From positions 5,456,001 to 5,520,000 of the forward strand of contig NC_065574.1 in NCBI RefSeq assembly GCF_937616625.2: a stretch of 64,000 nt of DNA, given 5' to 3'. The position numbers were made by a program, and so were the translations under genes. The notes under the pieces were generated by a model, which did no database searches, was not told where the DNA came from, and saw nothing but the letters and a program-made list of their open reading frames with translations. Origin of the DNA: Mercurialis annua. Its lineage: Eukaryota > Streptophyta > Magnoliopsida > Malpighiales > Euphorbiaceae. Of this stretch, positions 1 through 15,500 are shown one piece after another; position 1 is the stretch's first letter; each line of letters begins with the position of its first letter.

Positions 1-322
1 CGACGACGGTGGAAGGGTGGACAACGGCAGAAGGTGGAAGTGGAAGGTGAAAGGGAAGAAGAATAAAAGGGTTAATTTTTTTAGATTAGTGTTTAATTTA
101 AATTTTTAATTACTGTTAATTAAGATTAATTAGGATTAATTTTTTTAATTAAAAAATCTACTCTCCTTTTTGTGTCAGGAGGGTGAAACTGATCGGTTTT
201 TTTAAGTTGCGGGTTGAAATGATCCGGTTTTGTTAAGTTGCGGGTTAAATTGTACTAAAATCGTCCAAAATAACTCATTTGATAGGAGTGCTAAGTTGAG
301 GGGGTGAATTGATCCTTTGTTC
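1..322. mobile_element. Right end of a Mutator-like TIR element, cut by the window edge
   Basis: The stretch ends with a terminus reading gaattgatcctttgttc. The same terminus closes the complete elements at 27227-28141 and 41098-41838. The inner part (roughly 40-260) also matches the right arm of the 41098 element: a purine-rich stretch, then an AT-rich block with repeated taattaagatta-type sequence, then repeated phrases around gatccggttttgttaagttg. The left end lies outside the window, so a target duplication cannot be tested. It is probably non-autonomous, since no transposase ORF is visible. Confidence 0.6.
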
Positions 323-426
323 GAAGAAGCATAGCATGTAACCAGCCACACCCAAGAACATACCAAGATCCGACCCATTTTACATAGGCGCCAAAGGGTT
401 TTAGAGCAGGGTTTATGATAATAAAC

Positions 427-478
427 GCATCACTCTCCCTAAAAATTCCCAAATTAGCATCACTCTCCCTAAAAATTC
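427..478. repeat. Two-copy 30-bp direct repeat in the NRPC2 5' flank
   Basis: The 22-mer beginning gcatcactctccc occurs at 427-448 and again at 457-478, about 60-110 bp upstream of the NRPC2 start codon. It lies in the likely promoter or 5' UTR. No TATA box is obvious nearby. A regulatory role is possible but not shown. Confidence 0.6.
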
Positions 479-539
479 ACAAACTATATTAACATTCGAG
501 TCTAATTTAATCATTCAGAAGTAATTTTTACAATCAACA

Positions 540-3500
540 ATGGGATTCACGCAGACAGACAATTTTACCGGAGCTAACAATGAGTAGGTTCTTCCTTCCA
601 TTTTTTCTTCATTTCTTACTGTGTTTATTTAGGTTTAATATTAGTTTTAATTGCTGTTTAATCGTGTAACTCAGGCAAAATTTGGTCGATCAATTAATCA
701 ATAAGCAAAAGCTCGCCGCTCCTATAAAAACCGCCGTCGATAAATTCCAGCTTCTTCCTGAATTCTTAAAGGTAAACTAATTATCTAATTACTTAATTAA
801 ATTCTCACTTTTTTTAATCATTACAGAATAATTGATTAATTTAATTTATCTGTTTTCTTACATAGTTGAGAGGACTAGTGAAGCAGCATTTGGACTCATT
901 TAATTACTTTGTAAACATCGGCATAAAGAAGATTGTACGCGCTAATGATCGAATTGTCTCCACCGTTGATCCTAGCATTTATCTTAAGTACTTAACTTTA
1001 TGATATTGATTGTATTGATTTGTATAATTTGATTTAATGGAGTGATTTTGTGTTTATACGTGTCATGCGAATGATTTATTTGTCTAGGTTTAAAGATGTT
1101 TGGATCGGTACACCTTCGGAAATGATAGATGCTATTAGTGAACAACTCAGCCCTCATATGTGCCGTTTATCTGACAAGACGTATGTAACCATCCGTTCTC
1201 ATTTGTATGGTCATGTTTCTTTAAGTTATTTTCTTGCTAATGTTTGTACGCAATATTTATTGCTTTGTGCATGTATGTCTTGAGAATTTTAGATATGCAG
1301 CACCAATATTTGTCAACGTGGAGTATATTTATGGAAGCCACGATCAGAAATCCCTAGTAGTGAAGGTAGTAAAAAGCATAATTGGTACTTATGTCTAGCA
1401 GTGTGGAATATAGTTTTGTGTGCTAAGCGTATAGTTCTTCTTGCAGAAAAATGTTATTATTGGAAGAATTCCTATCATGTTACGCAGCGGCTCGTGTGTA
1501 TTATATGGAAAAGATGAAGCTGAACTAGCAAGACTAGGTTTGTGTGCATCAACCTCAAATATGGTTCTTGCAGAAGTTATGTATGTTCTTGCCTCTTGTT
1601 AATAGCCTTTGTTTGTTGTCTTTAGGTGAGTGTCCCCTGGATCCAGGAGGGTATTTTGTCATAAAAGGGACTGAAAAGGTGATTTACTTGTTATTTACTT
1701 TAATGCCTTTAGCATTTTCAATTTTTTTTATTGTGTCAGGCCAATGTGTTTCTGGATGCACGTACCGTGCACTTTGGTTTGTACAACACGATTTAGTGAT
1801 TATTGGAATCCTTTTGATGGCATGATCGGGGTAGTCAAAGGCGCTCGCCTGGTGTGCCTAGGCGCACAGGCGAGGCGCTAAGGACTGATGCCGCATGTTC
1901 CCCGAGAATCTTTATGCATGATGTGCAATTACTGACAACTTGTGAAATTCTTGATGTAACTGTGCTTGGAGCGTCTGTCATGTAGCTGAAGAAGGTGGCT
2001 GAAATTTTTAGATACCATCGATCTTGATATTTTATAGAGTTGTAAATATTAGGATGCATACAATTTTATTTTCCTTATATTTGTTCGCCTTACTAAAGTA
2101 TTAACTTAAAAGTCAAAATGACAGACTTAGGTTACATAGTAGCCTGGCGTTAGTTGAACACATCATCTTTCTAGATCCTCTTGATCTGGTTCTTACTGTT
2201 TGTGAACAGATGATGACAAACTTAGGTTACATTGTAGCCTGGCGTAAGTTGAACACATCATCTTTCTAGATCATCTCGATCTGGTTCTTACTGTTTGTGA
2301 ACAGATAATGTGTGCAATCATAAATATGGAAGAACTTGATTCTAGTGTTTTAATTTCTGTGATGCAATAAGCGGATCTTATAAGATAGTAAACGGCATAT
2401 GCTACAAAAGTTAATGTGCAATTTGATGATACAGACATTATTTATTTGCTTCATCTTCCAGCATTTTTCTTGTCTCTTTTTTGTTTGTATTTTAATAAGT
2501 TCAACTTAATTGAACATTCCCTATTATTATGTTTTTATTTACACAGAATTCCATCTTTCAGGTGATTTTAATACAAGAGCAACTTTCAAAGAATAGAATA
2601 ATTATTGATACTGATAAGAAGGGAAAGTAAGTTCGTCTTTCAGCTCTTCTTATAATCCAAGCATGTTTTGCTTTTAATTCTGTCTTTAGTATTATCCTAA
2701 TTTGACTTTCTCTAAATATTATTTGACTGTTCTTATGACAAACTATCAAGTTAATTATGTTTTCTTCTTCTGTTATTTCTTAATTGGTGTACTGTTCAAG
2801 GCTTTGGCTTTTTGTGATTGTTTGCTTCCCATTTTCAGCATAAATGCATCTGTTACAAGCAGCACAGAGGCAACAAAAAGTAAAACAATTATTCAGATGG
2901 AGAAGGAAAAGATGTATTTATGTCTCAATCAATTTGCGAAAAAGGTCCTAGATTTACTTCTCTTCATCCCATCTCACCCAGCCGCCAACCTACTTAAGAT
3001 TCTTTTTTTGTTACTATCTTCTCCTTTGATTATCTAAGTTTAATCAGGGTAACTATTTTAAACTACTTTTTAGATTCCTATCATGGTGGTAATTAAGGCT
3101 ATGGGGATGGAGAGTGATCAAGAGGTTGTGCAGATGGTGGGAAGAGATCCTCGATACAGTGCCCTACTTTTGCCATCTTTTGAGGTAATTCGTAATGGAA
3201 TGCTTTAGAGTCTAAAAATTAACTTTGCTAACAATTTGATTACACCAGTAACAAATTGGTAGGTTAACTTGCTCTCTATTTTTTCAAATAAAGATAAAAG
3301 TGGAGTCCGTGTCGCGTGTGATGAAAACGGAGTTTGTCCAAAATATGTATTTTGTGGTACAATCTTTTGTTTGTTGCAGTAGTTTCATTTGCTAATAGTG
3401 ACCTTATTATTTCATTTGCAATAGTATTGCCACTATAACCGAAGCCAAAGTCGTAGTTAGTGTCATTTCTCTACATTGTGCACTGATCACATGGGTTTGT

Positions 3501-6500
3501 CGTGTATATTCTCTTTTGTCCTGTACACAAAATTTAAATTTTGTATGTCCAAATTCTTTCTAAATGTGTATAGTCTTGCTGTTTCTACCTGGCATTGAGC
3601 TAATCTCTAAAGCTTGCTGCTCTTAAATTAGGAATGTGCCAGTCTGAATATCTACACTCAGCAAAAAGCTTTGGAATATCTTGATGGAAAGGTACATTAA
3701 TTTTTTGTTTATGCGATTCAAGTGACATGGCGATCCTGTTATTCTCTTAATCATTTAATAGTTGCAACCTTGATTGAGCATACACCTTCAATTTTCTTGA
3801 TCTTTAAAGATAAATTGCTTTGAAATAATTGGTAATATATATCTAGTACAAGAGTTCTTATTTGTTGATGTTTGATCATGTGCTGTTATCATGAACAACT
3901 TTCAAAACTTTGATATATTTGTTTACCTGCATTTTTCGCATTTAAAAAGTTATTTTCATGTAACACTCAGATATATAATTCTGATCTATTTTTAAACCAC
4001 CTTGACCATTTTTTTTGCACGGATGATGTACATTTAAAAAGGTTGAAATTTGGAATAACCCATTTCCAGGTCCTTAAACTATACCTGTTTTGTTCATCTG
4101 GTCCTTAAACTATCTTTTGTCCTTATCTAGTCCTCCAACTTAGCGAAAAATCATTTTCGAGTCCTTGATTGACAAAAACGATGCGATTTAGGGTAACAAA
4201 TTGCATTTCGAAAATAACAAAACAACGTCGTGTTTATCGTTCAAGGACTTGAAAATGATCTTTCGCTAAGTTGAAGGATTAGATAAGAACAAAAAATAGT
4301 TTAAGGACTGGATGAACAAAACAGGTATAGTTTAAGGACCTGTAAATGGGCTATTCCTTGAAATTTAACATGGCAAAGCTAGCAATTGTTTTTGTTTTCT
4401 TTCCTTAGCCGGTGAAGATTGTTTGCCTTTATCAGACAGCTCCTAGCGCTTAATTTAATTAGTAATAAAGCAGGCGTTGATATATTGTAAATTTATGGTA
4501 TTCAACAGATCAATCACTTTCACATGTAGCCAAGTTGGACCATAGTATCTTGTTCACGTAGCACAAGCATAAAGGGTATATTCACAACTAGGGGTGATAT
4601 ACTCAAATCTCGGCCCTAGACATATTTGTAGGGTGGTAAAATGAGCCAATAAATGTTCATAATAGCGGGCCTCTTTTGGATTGTTGTTTGCATGTTCAAA
4701 AACGCAGGTCTATAATTTGTTTGCTGTATTTGTTTGTTTTTTTTTTTTTATAAAAAAACTGATTGTGGGGAACTTGCCTTTTTGGAAGAGCATCATATTA
4801 CCTGCTCTTCTCATAGCATGGTTTATAGAACTCAAAAAAGCAGTCAAAAGAACTTGTTCCAAAACCATGGCTGTGCTACCGCAACTCCAGATGCAGCCAA
4901 CATAGTTAACATTTATCGCAACGGAATTAAGAATCTTTTTATGCTTTACATGTCGTCTGGTCTTCGGCATGCCAGTGTCCTCTACTATTTTGGCAGTATC
5001 TGTTTTTATCTTAAGGAGTTTATTTGTTATGTTTTTTCTACTGGTTCGGTCATTATGCTTCTGCATTTTGCATCTAAGATCCAACTATTTTAACGTTCAT
5101 TTTCTGTTAGGATGTGCCTGTTGCTAAACTGATATGCATCTTTTAAAATATTGTCAAATTTTTGTTTGATATTTTCTCTAGAACATATTTGCTTGTTGAC
5201 CCCATAAAGCCATATATTTTAGCTTTCTTATATTAATTGTTGGTACTGACTCTATGTTCAAGTTCTCATCTAAATTTAAATGTAAATCATTGGCGGTTGC
5301 AGGTGAGGATGCCTTCATATGCCACTTCTTCATATAGAAAGGTTTTTGTTTCCTCTTTTCTTATTATATACAAGCACGTCATTTTACGTCTTTATAAGTC
5401 TCTGTATATGCAAATGTATTATATTAATGGTTTCTTTTTGCTGGGCTTTCGTTTAACAAATGAATTCTTTAACAGGAAAATAGAGCATTGCCTGTTCTTC
5501 GAGATGTATTTCTTGCTAATGTTCCGGTAGGGTTTCTCCTATATGTGCAATTCATGTAGAATTGCTAATAGGCAGTTGTTTAAGTTCAATCTCTATTTTG
5601 ATTTCTTTCAGGTGCATAAAAATAACTTTCGTCCAAAATGTTTGTATGTTGCGGTTATGTTGCGGAGGATGATGGAAGCTATGTTAAACAAGGATGCAAT
5701 GGATGATAAGGTAATTGATTTAGTAGTATAAAACATGGATGCATCTTATTTTTGCATCTCATATTCAGATACCTAGAATCCACATGGAAGCTCAAGAAAA
5801 GCATTAGCTATGGGTTCAAACAGATATGAGTGAGCATAAATGAGTTCTCTAGAAAATATTGTAAAGCAAACGATGAAACAAATTTAAAAGGCCTGAAGAT
5901 ATTACTTAGAATGAAAAGAAAGAAATTCTTTATGACAAAAGAATGACAAGGTAATTAATTCACAGTCGACGGAAACCATTGAAGCAAAAGTATTTGGGCT
6001 TGTTATCATCGGGAAATAAGTTTTGATGCAATTCAAACTTTGTTTGTTCCTCTCAGTCAAAAGATATGAAGTCAATGCAATTGGGTGGGTGGCTCCTAGG
6101 GTGGTCCTTTTACTGCTCTTTTACCGTTAAAATAGCACCGTCATTGAAGGCTCACTTGGGCTACCCTCAGCCAAGGGTGAGAAAATTTTGAGGAAGCTTT
6201 TTTAGCGTGAAAAAAGGTTTCTTATTGGAAGTGGTTACTTTGAGTCGATAACTGCTTAGTCTGAATTGTCTGTTGGGGCATATAGGTTCTTTGAATACTG
6301 TGACCATTCTTTTCCTTTCTTTCTGCTTTTCAAGATGGTTTCGTTGCAGTAATCTGTCAATTGATGTTTCAATTCATATATATTTAGATCATTTTCAGAT
6401 AAAGCCTATTTAATATGTAAGTATAATTATGTTTCCAGATTGGTGGATGATTCTATATTTTCTAGTAAATTATCATTCCTTTTATAGGATTATGTGGGGA

Positions 6501-9500
6501 ACAAACGATTGGAGCTGTCTGGCCAGCTGATTTCTCTGCTCTTTGAGGTATTATGGTACAATTTCTGGTAGCTGCAAATGCTATATGTTCCTCCTCTCTC
6601 TCTCTCTCTCATTCACTCGCTCACACAACTCTCTACATTGACTGTGCATTGCAGGACTTATTTAAGACAATGATTACTGAGGTTCAGAGAACAGTTGACA
6701 TTGTGCTTACGAAACAAAATCGGTCCAGCAGATTCGACCTTTCCCAAGTAAGTGGTGGATGTTATTGCTGCAAACTGTCTGTATGAGTATGTGAAGTCTA
6801 ATGTCATTAGGTTCTTATCTTTTAATTGATGGCAGTGCAACTGTATGCAATTCTACTTATGTAAACCATACTGAAAATGTTTTTCATATGTTTATTAATA
6901 ATCTACTTTCTTACTCTAGGAAGAGGCATGCTAGACCTCTATCAGTCCAGCCTTCAGTTTTAATAATTTCATACAAAATCCAAAACTGTCCCTGTTTCAT
7001 TAAATTATTTTTTTTAAAAATGTTTTTCAATGTTGTTGTGCCATATAAAATCAGTCGGTCAATTAAAAAGAATATGACTCGAATGAATTTAAAACAGGAA
7101 GTCATTTTTTGGACTTGTACCCACTTATGAGAAGGCAAAACATTTGTAGACGCTGCATAATTACGTCCCTATCAACCACTGCCAGTTACCTTTAGTGATC
7201 CCAGCCAACTGTGACCAGCACTGTTTGTATGCACCGTAAGACAACTATTAGTAGGGGTAGGGGTGGCAAATGGGCGGGTGGGGGTGCGTGTGGGTATAGG
7301 TGGGTCTAAAAGAGTAGGATTATAGATATGTAAGTCATTAATTTACAACATATTTAAATTTTATATGGATACCCGTGCCCTTTTAAACCTATTCAACCCT
7401 AAGAGCATCTCCAAAGGACTCTCTAAAAGAGTTAAAATCTTTAATTTGAAGAGTCTATCTATAAAATCCAACTCCAACAAACTCTCTATCATTTAAATTT
7501 AAAATAGAGAGTTGGTTTGGCTCTCCACATGTGGAGAGCCAATCTTCACTCTCTATTAATATCTTTATTTACTACCTCTTTTTTTTCCAACAACCGTCAT
7601 TTAAGTGTAATTTTCCACATTTCATATATTTGTAGGAAAGGAACAACAACAACGATGTAATTATTTGAGATAAAGAAAATATAATTTCTAGTGCAGTGAT
7701 GAAGAAATTTTTTAATACTGAATGTTCTATAACCTTCAACTTCCAATCCAAAATTCAATAAATGATGATATTATCAATGTCTTGCTTTTTTAATTATCAT
7801 TATAATTTTTTCGGCTTTTTGCTACTGTTTGTCATTATTGTTGGGCATTTTTTTTATTTTGCTGAATATGAAAAGGGTTTATGTTAGGACCGGAATGAAC
7901 ATGTATATATAATCAGGATATGAAATTCTCATTAACCTGCAGCATGCAAGCTATTGCCTGCAATTTTTAATCTTCAGTTTGTCATCTGAATCAAATCAGT
8001 GAAGCATAATAGTGTAAAAATAAAAGAGATCAAAAAATTACAGGAAAGATTGCATATACTTTTGCAGAAAAAATGACTGCTCTGATTGTCATGGATGAAC
8101 TAATCTCAAATTTATTTTGTTTTTTATTAATAGCAATCTTTTCAATTTATTTAAGATACATAGAGAAAAAAAAGTGAAAAATTAAATTTGAGAAAAATAA
8201 ATAAATAAATATTATTCAAAATTAATGGAAAATATCAAAATAAAGAATTCGTATTTAAAGAGTCTATTGGAGTCAATTTAATTTTTATACTCTTTAAATT
8301 AAAGATGCTCTTTATATTGATAAAGATTCTCTTTAAAATAAAGAGTACCCTTGGAGATGCTCTAATACCCCCATTTACCCATTTCTTTTATATTAAACAT
8401 TTTCTCTATATTCATTAAAACAATTTTTTTTTAAATATGAAATCTAGACATGCCTACTTATAGTAAAACTTGACAATCTTTTGCTCAACCTCTTTTTTTT
8501 GTTAACTTTTAAAGCTCTAACAAAATGATATTTTAATCGTTTGGAATGCTATTTAGATAGTGCAAAGGTGAGATTGTTTCAAGAAAATTGAACAGCTTCA
8601 AAGCTGAGTTTACGCCTCTATCTCGAATTGACTATGAGTGCAAATAATATTTTTTTGAGCAAGAACTTGTTTTTTTTTTGGGAAGGAAAGTAAAAGGAGT
8701 GACCCAAAATTTGCAAGTAAAAAAATCGATTTTTTCGGACTAACAAATAACTTTATTTTTATCATTTGCTCTAATAACAAATTGATAACCGTATATACAA
8801 TATAAAACTAAATTAAACTATATAATTATATGCTAGGGAAAAAAATTAGCTGTAAAATATTACTAATGTTAAAATAACATTGAAGAGTGACAAAATCTAG
8901 AAAAAAAATTGATCTAAAATAATTTTCAATAATTTTCTTAAATAAAGATAGTGAAATAAATAGTTTAAAAGTTAATGGATTGAATGGGTACCTTTGTCCA
9001 ACTATCTTATGACCCATATATCAATGGATTACAAGAGTTTTGACTCATTTATTATCCATTTTACAAATAACTATGGATGTATGATCCATACCCTATGTGT
9101 AATGGGTGAATATGCGTGGATAAATGGGCATGGATGATAATTACCACCATTAGTTATTAGAAATAACCAAAACTTTTATCTATCCGCTATTACTTTCTTT
9201 TACAATTAATGACAAATTAAAAATTATAAATATGTAATGGCTGTAACTTGTAAGTATCTTATTTTACTTTTTTTGTTTTTCTATAGGAAATTTAATATAT
9301 TCCTAAAGCATAGCAAACACCAGAAAATTAGCAACTTTAGAATGCATTTTCTAGAACAAGTTGTTTTCTAGAAAACAAATGGGTTCACTCTTTCTTTGTC
9401 TTCCGATTATTTTTGTTAGGTCCTTAATATATTTTGATTTTTAGACTTCCATATTGTGATAATTATTTTATTTTTCTTGAAAACATTTCTCTAATTTTGA

Positions 9501-12500
9501 GATTCTTTCTTCTCTTTCTGTTTTACTTGTTTCCTTGTATCAGTATATAGTCAAAGATACTATTACACATGGGCTAGAAAGGACACTCTCTACTGGCAAT
9601 TTTGATGTCAAACGATTTAGAATGCACAGGAAAGGCATGACACAGGTTGTGCATTATTTTCATTTCGACTCCCATTTTTTTTTTCATATACTTTCTTTAC
9701 TATTATAGATTATAGAATAAACTAATGGAGAATTCTCTTTCGGAAGGTGTTAGCTAGATTATCCTATATTGGAAGTTTAGGCATGATGACAAGAGTTTCA
9801 CCGCAATTTGAGAAGTCCAGGAAAGTAAGTGGACCTAGAGCATTGCAACCTAGCCAGGTAATTATACTGGAGAATATGTTATATATTTCTTGCCGATTGT
9901 TAAGTTTTCTGCTTTGCTTACTGTTCTGCATTTTTGTTTTAGTGGGGTATGCTTTGCCCTTGCGATACTCCAGAAGGTGAAGCTTGTGGATTAGTGAAAA
10001 ACTTGGCTTTAATGACTCATGTTACAACTGATGACGAAGAGAGTCCATTAATTTCTTTGGTATGTTTTAGTTAAATAAAATTTGGCTCTCAAAGGCTTAA
10101 CTCAATGTTTCAGATATTGCTTAGACACCTATGTATGAACTATTTGGTAAATTGATTTTGTATTTATTTGTATATTTTTATGAAATTAAATGACTCAATG
10201 CATGCTCTCCTTTTATTTCTGCATAAACTCTAAACCAATTCTATTATAATTTGAGGTGAAGAGAAGAATATACATACCTATCTTTTTTTTATACCTATAT
10301 AAGTAGCTGAGATAGTTGAAATAAATTCAGTTAAATTCTTTTGGGCATAAAAGTTAGATATTCAGGTACTTGCTCTACATAGATGCTGCTGCATGTGTGA
10401 TTATGTGTGTGTGCACTTGACCATTATGCTCCCCTAGCTCTTAAGAAAAGCTGTAATAAGACTGCATTATTTGCTGCAATAGTGCTATTGTTTGGGAGTT
10501 GAAGACTTGGAACTTCTTTCTGGAGAGGAGCTTCATACACCAAATTCTTTTCTGGTTATTTTTAATGGACTCATTCTTGGAAAGCACAGAAGGCCGCAGG
10601 TAAAGTATGGTTTTGTTGAGATGAACACATGTTCTGAAAATCTTGTTTCTTTCCGTTAACTTTCTTTTTGATCCTGTTCCAAAATCCATGTTCAGTACTT
10701 CGTTAATTCCATGAGAAAGCTGCGCAGAGCTGGTAAAGTTGGTGAGTTTGTTAGCGTCTTTGTGAATGAGAAGCAGGTAACTTCTTCTGCCTTAATGTAT
10801 CACAAATGTATTATAATTGAGTAGTTTCTATGTACTTAAATTATGTGACATGCTTTCTGGTATGCAGTTCAGACATGAAGGGTTTAGATTATGTGTGACA
10901 CGGTCTGTTGTAGCTATTGAATATGGTGGTAAATTATTATCAACAAACTCATTGAAGCAACAATCTAATTTTTATGAAAACCTGGGTTACTGCGCTTAGC
11001 TGATCAGCAAACAGAGACCTTAATGAGCTACTGGCAACTTGACAGAACTGCTAAATTATTGCTTTAAGAATTTTTTATTGATTTGATAAAGAAATTGAGT
11101 AATAGTCACATCACATGAGTATGAGGAAATCTAATTAAGTGGTTAATATAATAAATAATGCTTTAATGATTAAATTGAAGTAGATAAGGTAAATGTAGTT
11201 AAGACATGAACATTAACATCTGTTTCTCTTGAGATCATTATGGCCAGTTATTTGGACATTAATTATGAAGGGCCAGTTGACAAACTTGAGTAGTTCAATA
11301 ACCAATTTTATAAAGCTGCTGGCGGCAGGGTTTTGGATTGCACTTGTCATTTCGCATGCATAAAAAAAGTATAGAAAACAGAAATATAAAATCTTAATCT
11401 TTCATTTCTTTGATCAAGAAATTGTCAAATTTTGGAGCTTGTGATAGTTAAATAAATTTTCTGACCCAGCGCGCTGTGTACCTTGCTTCTGATGGAGGTC
11501 GAGTTTGTCGTCCACTAGTTATTGCAGATAAAGGTGTTTCAAGGATTAAAGAGCACCATATGAAAGAGTTGCGGGTAAGTTTAATCTATGTACTCTATTC
11601 TACGGAAAGGACGACTTTTTTAAAGGGATTTTCTTATTTTGTCCCTTCCAGGACGGAGTCCGCACTTTTGACGACTTCTTGCGCGAGGGGTTAATTGAAT
11701 ATCTTGATGTCAATGAGGAAAATAATGCTCTGGTTGGTTCTCATCTAACAATTATCTAAACTCTTTAGCTAAGTTGGAATGCACTTAGATTTTTCCCTTT
11801 TTCAGGCTTTAGCAGCTTTAATATATAAGCAATGGCTTTTCGATTTGTAATTTTTTTGGTTTATAGATTGCTTTATATGAAGGAGAGGCTACATCTGACA
11901 CGACCCATATTGAGATAGAACCTTTCACCATCTTGGGCGTTTGTGCTGGGTTGATACCATATCCTCATCATAATCAGTCTCCAAGAAATACATATCAGGT
12001 CTCATTCTGTGATTCCTAAAATTTAGGATGATAGCAACTTTACTCTTACTTTTTGCTTTTTATTATCAAACAGTGTGCTATGGGGAAGCAAGCTATGGGA
12101 AACATTGCATACAACCAGGCAAGTAATAATCATCCATTTTGTGCAGAAATAAGGCTATTCTTTCTCGTTCCTTGTCAATTCCATTGCTGTGTTCTTGCTA
12201 AAGTAGTTCAATCTTAGAAGGAATAATTTTTTATTGGGTTCAAATACACACACCAGTGCTACCACCGGATGTTAGAAACTTATATATTGATGTTTATACG
12301 TGTACCTTGAATTGTTACTATTGTCAATATATGTGGCTCTGAACTATGTAACAAGTAACAATGATCATTGCCGCAACAGATATTGCTAATAGGAGAGGTT
12401 GGGTCCCTCCCTCCCCCTCCACTCACACACACACACACACACCCTGTGAACTAAAAGATAAATTGTTTTGACTATCTTATGAAAAAAAAAACGTATCCGC

Positions 12501-15500
12501 TGATATCTGTTTTTCCCATAAACTGAGAATTTGTTTAATCCCTAATGTCTTGACTTTTGCAGTTATTTCGGATGGACTCTCTACTTTATCTGTTGGTGTA
12601 TCCGCAACGCCCTTTACTAACAACAAGGACAATTGAACTGGTAACTTATCTAATAAATAAATGGCTTAATTACTTAAAAAACCCTCACCTTTAACTTCTT
12701 TTTCGTTTATACCCTGACCTAGGAAAATTGTCACATATACTCATGATCTTGTCTTTATGTTTCACCTCTACCCTTGAGATATTAAATTTACCTCTTTTCA
12801 TTTGAAAAAAAGTTTAAAATAGTCCTTCATCTTTAGTATATATTCTAATTACACGTCAATGTTATTAATTATACAAAAATCGAATTTTTTTTTTGAAAAT
12901 AATAATATTAGCGGTTTTTTAAATTGGAGTATAATTGTAGGTTGTAATTAATAAAAAAATATTTTATTTATTTTATTTAAATTAAAAAATTAATTAATTT
13001 TAGGACTTATTTGAGCGTTTTTATAGATGAAGTATTTGTTTGTAATTTTTTTTATTAGAAAAAGGTATAAAATAACCCTTATATTTAGTTATTTTCAATA
13101 AATCATCTTTTTTTTGAAATTTGGGGTAGAGGTGAAACATAAAGACAAGGTCATGAGTATTTGTGACAATTTTCCTAGGTCAGGTTATAAACGAAAACAA
13201 AATTAAAGGTGAAGGTTTTTTAAGTAATTAAGCCTAAATAAATTTATATAACAGAGATCACGGGCTGTGAATTAATTAGCTAGCTTTCAGGTTGGTTATG
13301 ATAAGCTTGGGGCTGGACAGAATGCAACTGTAGCTGTGATGAGTTATAGTGGCTATGACATAGAGGATGCAATAGTAATGAACAAGGCATCTCTGGACCG
13401 TGGATTTGGTCGTTGTATAGTCATGAAAAAGTATGCAACTCTAAGATCTTCTATTTTCTTCCGTTCTTGTGATTGGAGAGTTAGCTGTCATTATATATGA
13501 TTTACTGCATTGATGAAGCATTTGTGGACGCTTATATCTGTTATACTCAATTAACAGGTATCCTGCCATCTATCAGAAATATGAGAATAAAGCATCAGAC
13601 AGAATATTAAGGCCGGATAGGAACGTAGAGAGGGAAAGGGTAAGGCATATTGTCACAATAAATTACATTTTCCTCAAATCATTTTATCGTAGTGTACAAA
13701 TGGTAACTATACCAGACAAGGAAATCTGTGAACTAGCCGTCACTGTCCTGTAAGTTGAATGGTTAGTTTGGCTGAAACATGGTGAGCTATGTGGACCATT
13801 AGTCAAGCTGCTGCATTCATCAATATTTTATCTTCTTCTTTGTTCTTGGGGCTAGCACAGAGCATAGTAAGGATAAATGGCATGCATGCATGCATGCTGT
13901 CCAGCCATTTGTTAACTCTGAACTCTTTGTGTGATGTGGTCAAAGGTATGGCATGACATTTTTCTTTGTGGATTGTAAACTAACTTAACGAGATGAATGA
14001 TTAAAACATTAATAACAAACATCCAAGCATGAAGTGTTTCTAAGCTTCATTTCCTACCTTGTTTTATAACTAAATCATTTTTCCATCAAAATATGCCATA
14101 GATACTGGAAGGTATTTTTGTTCACGAGACTGTCGAATTATTTATACGATGGATGCCACATTCTGGGTCGTCAGCACCTTGATTTACATGGTTCAATTTG
14201 TTTTCCTTCGAGTATCAAAATTTTAATGGTGATGATATCTAATATATATATTTTTTGAACGTAGTGTGGGAACCTTGGGATTCTTGGATGGTCCTCCTGT
14301 TTTCCGGCTTCTGTTTGAGTCCAATCCAATCCGGTTTTCATCTGGCAATTCGATGCCTATGTAAAGCATGCACCAAAATTGTCTTGTGTATGCTTTGTCA
14401 ATCCATGACAAACCCAAAAAGATGAAGGCTTAACAACTATCTTTACTTAAGCCACCCTTCGTCATTAAAGTAGCTAACTCATGCATATCTTTCAGTACAG
14501 TCAAATGCAAATGGGGGTGTGGCTATGCTATTATGTTTCTTGAACATACTTCATCATTATCTTTTGAGACTTGTCCAAGCTTAGTAGGATTTCTGTTGGA
14601 ACTGTTTGTTCTTTTGCAAATTTTCCGGTGCTCCTATAATCTTGATTGATATTGCAATGCTTAAAAGAAAAAGAAAAGTGACCAACTTTATTCTCTTTAG
14701 CTAATTTGAAGCAACTATACTCTATGGTTTTAACCTAAATGAATGGGTAACCAAATCAAAGCCATTTATTTGTACTTACAAATGATTTTTCTTATTTGGC
14801 TACCATAATTAAACACCTCAAAGTGAATCTTGTGTATTGTCTTGATGGCAGTGGAAGACTACATGCACAGATTTAGCCAATTTTTGCATACTATAGGATG
14901 ATTTTTTTCAACTTCTGTCTTCTGACTAGCAATTTCTGAGCTGTTCATTTGCATGTGTTTCACTTGTGTAGGTGTTGGATGATGATGGAATTGTTGCTCC
15001 TGGGGAAATTATCAGACCAAGTGATATCTATGTGAAGAAGGAGTGCCCATTGGAAACAATGGGGCCTGCTAAAACTTCTGCGGCTTTACAAATTATGTGA
15101 GCTTTTTACTGATTAACATTGTTGTTGTTCGAACACCATTATTGTTAACTCTTCTATTCAATTTCCAGGAAGTATCGGCCTAGTCCTCTTACATATAAAG
15201 GTCCCGAAGGGGAGTCACCTGTGGTAGATAGAGTTGCTCTCTGTTCAGATAAAAATGATAATCTATGTATTAAAGTCATGATTCGCCACACTCGTCGACC
15301 AGAGGTATAGATTAGATTATATTCTGTCTTTCAACTTGTGGGATATAACAGCAAATTTAGATTCATCCACGTGTTCGATGCTCATCATTTAGTTTTACAT
15401 ATTCTTTCAGGTCGGTGACAAATTCAGTAGCAGGCATGGGCAAAAAGGTGTCTGTGGAACAATCATTCAACAAGAAGACTTCCCTTTTTCTGAACGTGGC

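Noticed and set aside
4681..5093. Overlapping ORFs on both strands in an NRPC2 intron (up to 124 codons)
   Set aside because: They lie in intron sequence, are driven by poly-T/poly-A runs and match no protein; the spliced NRPC2 frame skips them.
10817..10999. 60-codon ORF in the intron before NRPC2 exon 22
   Set aside because: It looks like an exon, but adding it would interrupt the conserved [15 protein letters not shown] join; exons 21 and 22 splice in frame without it.
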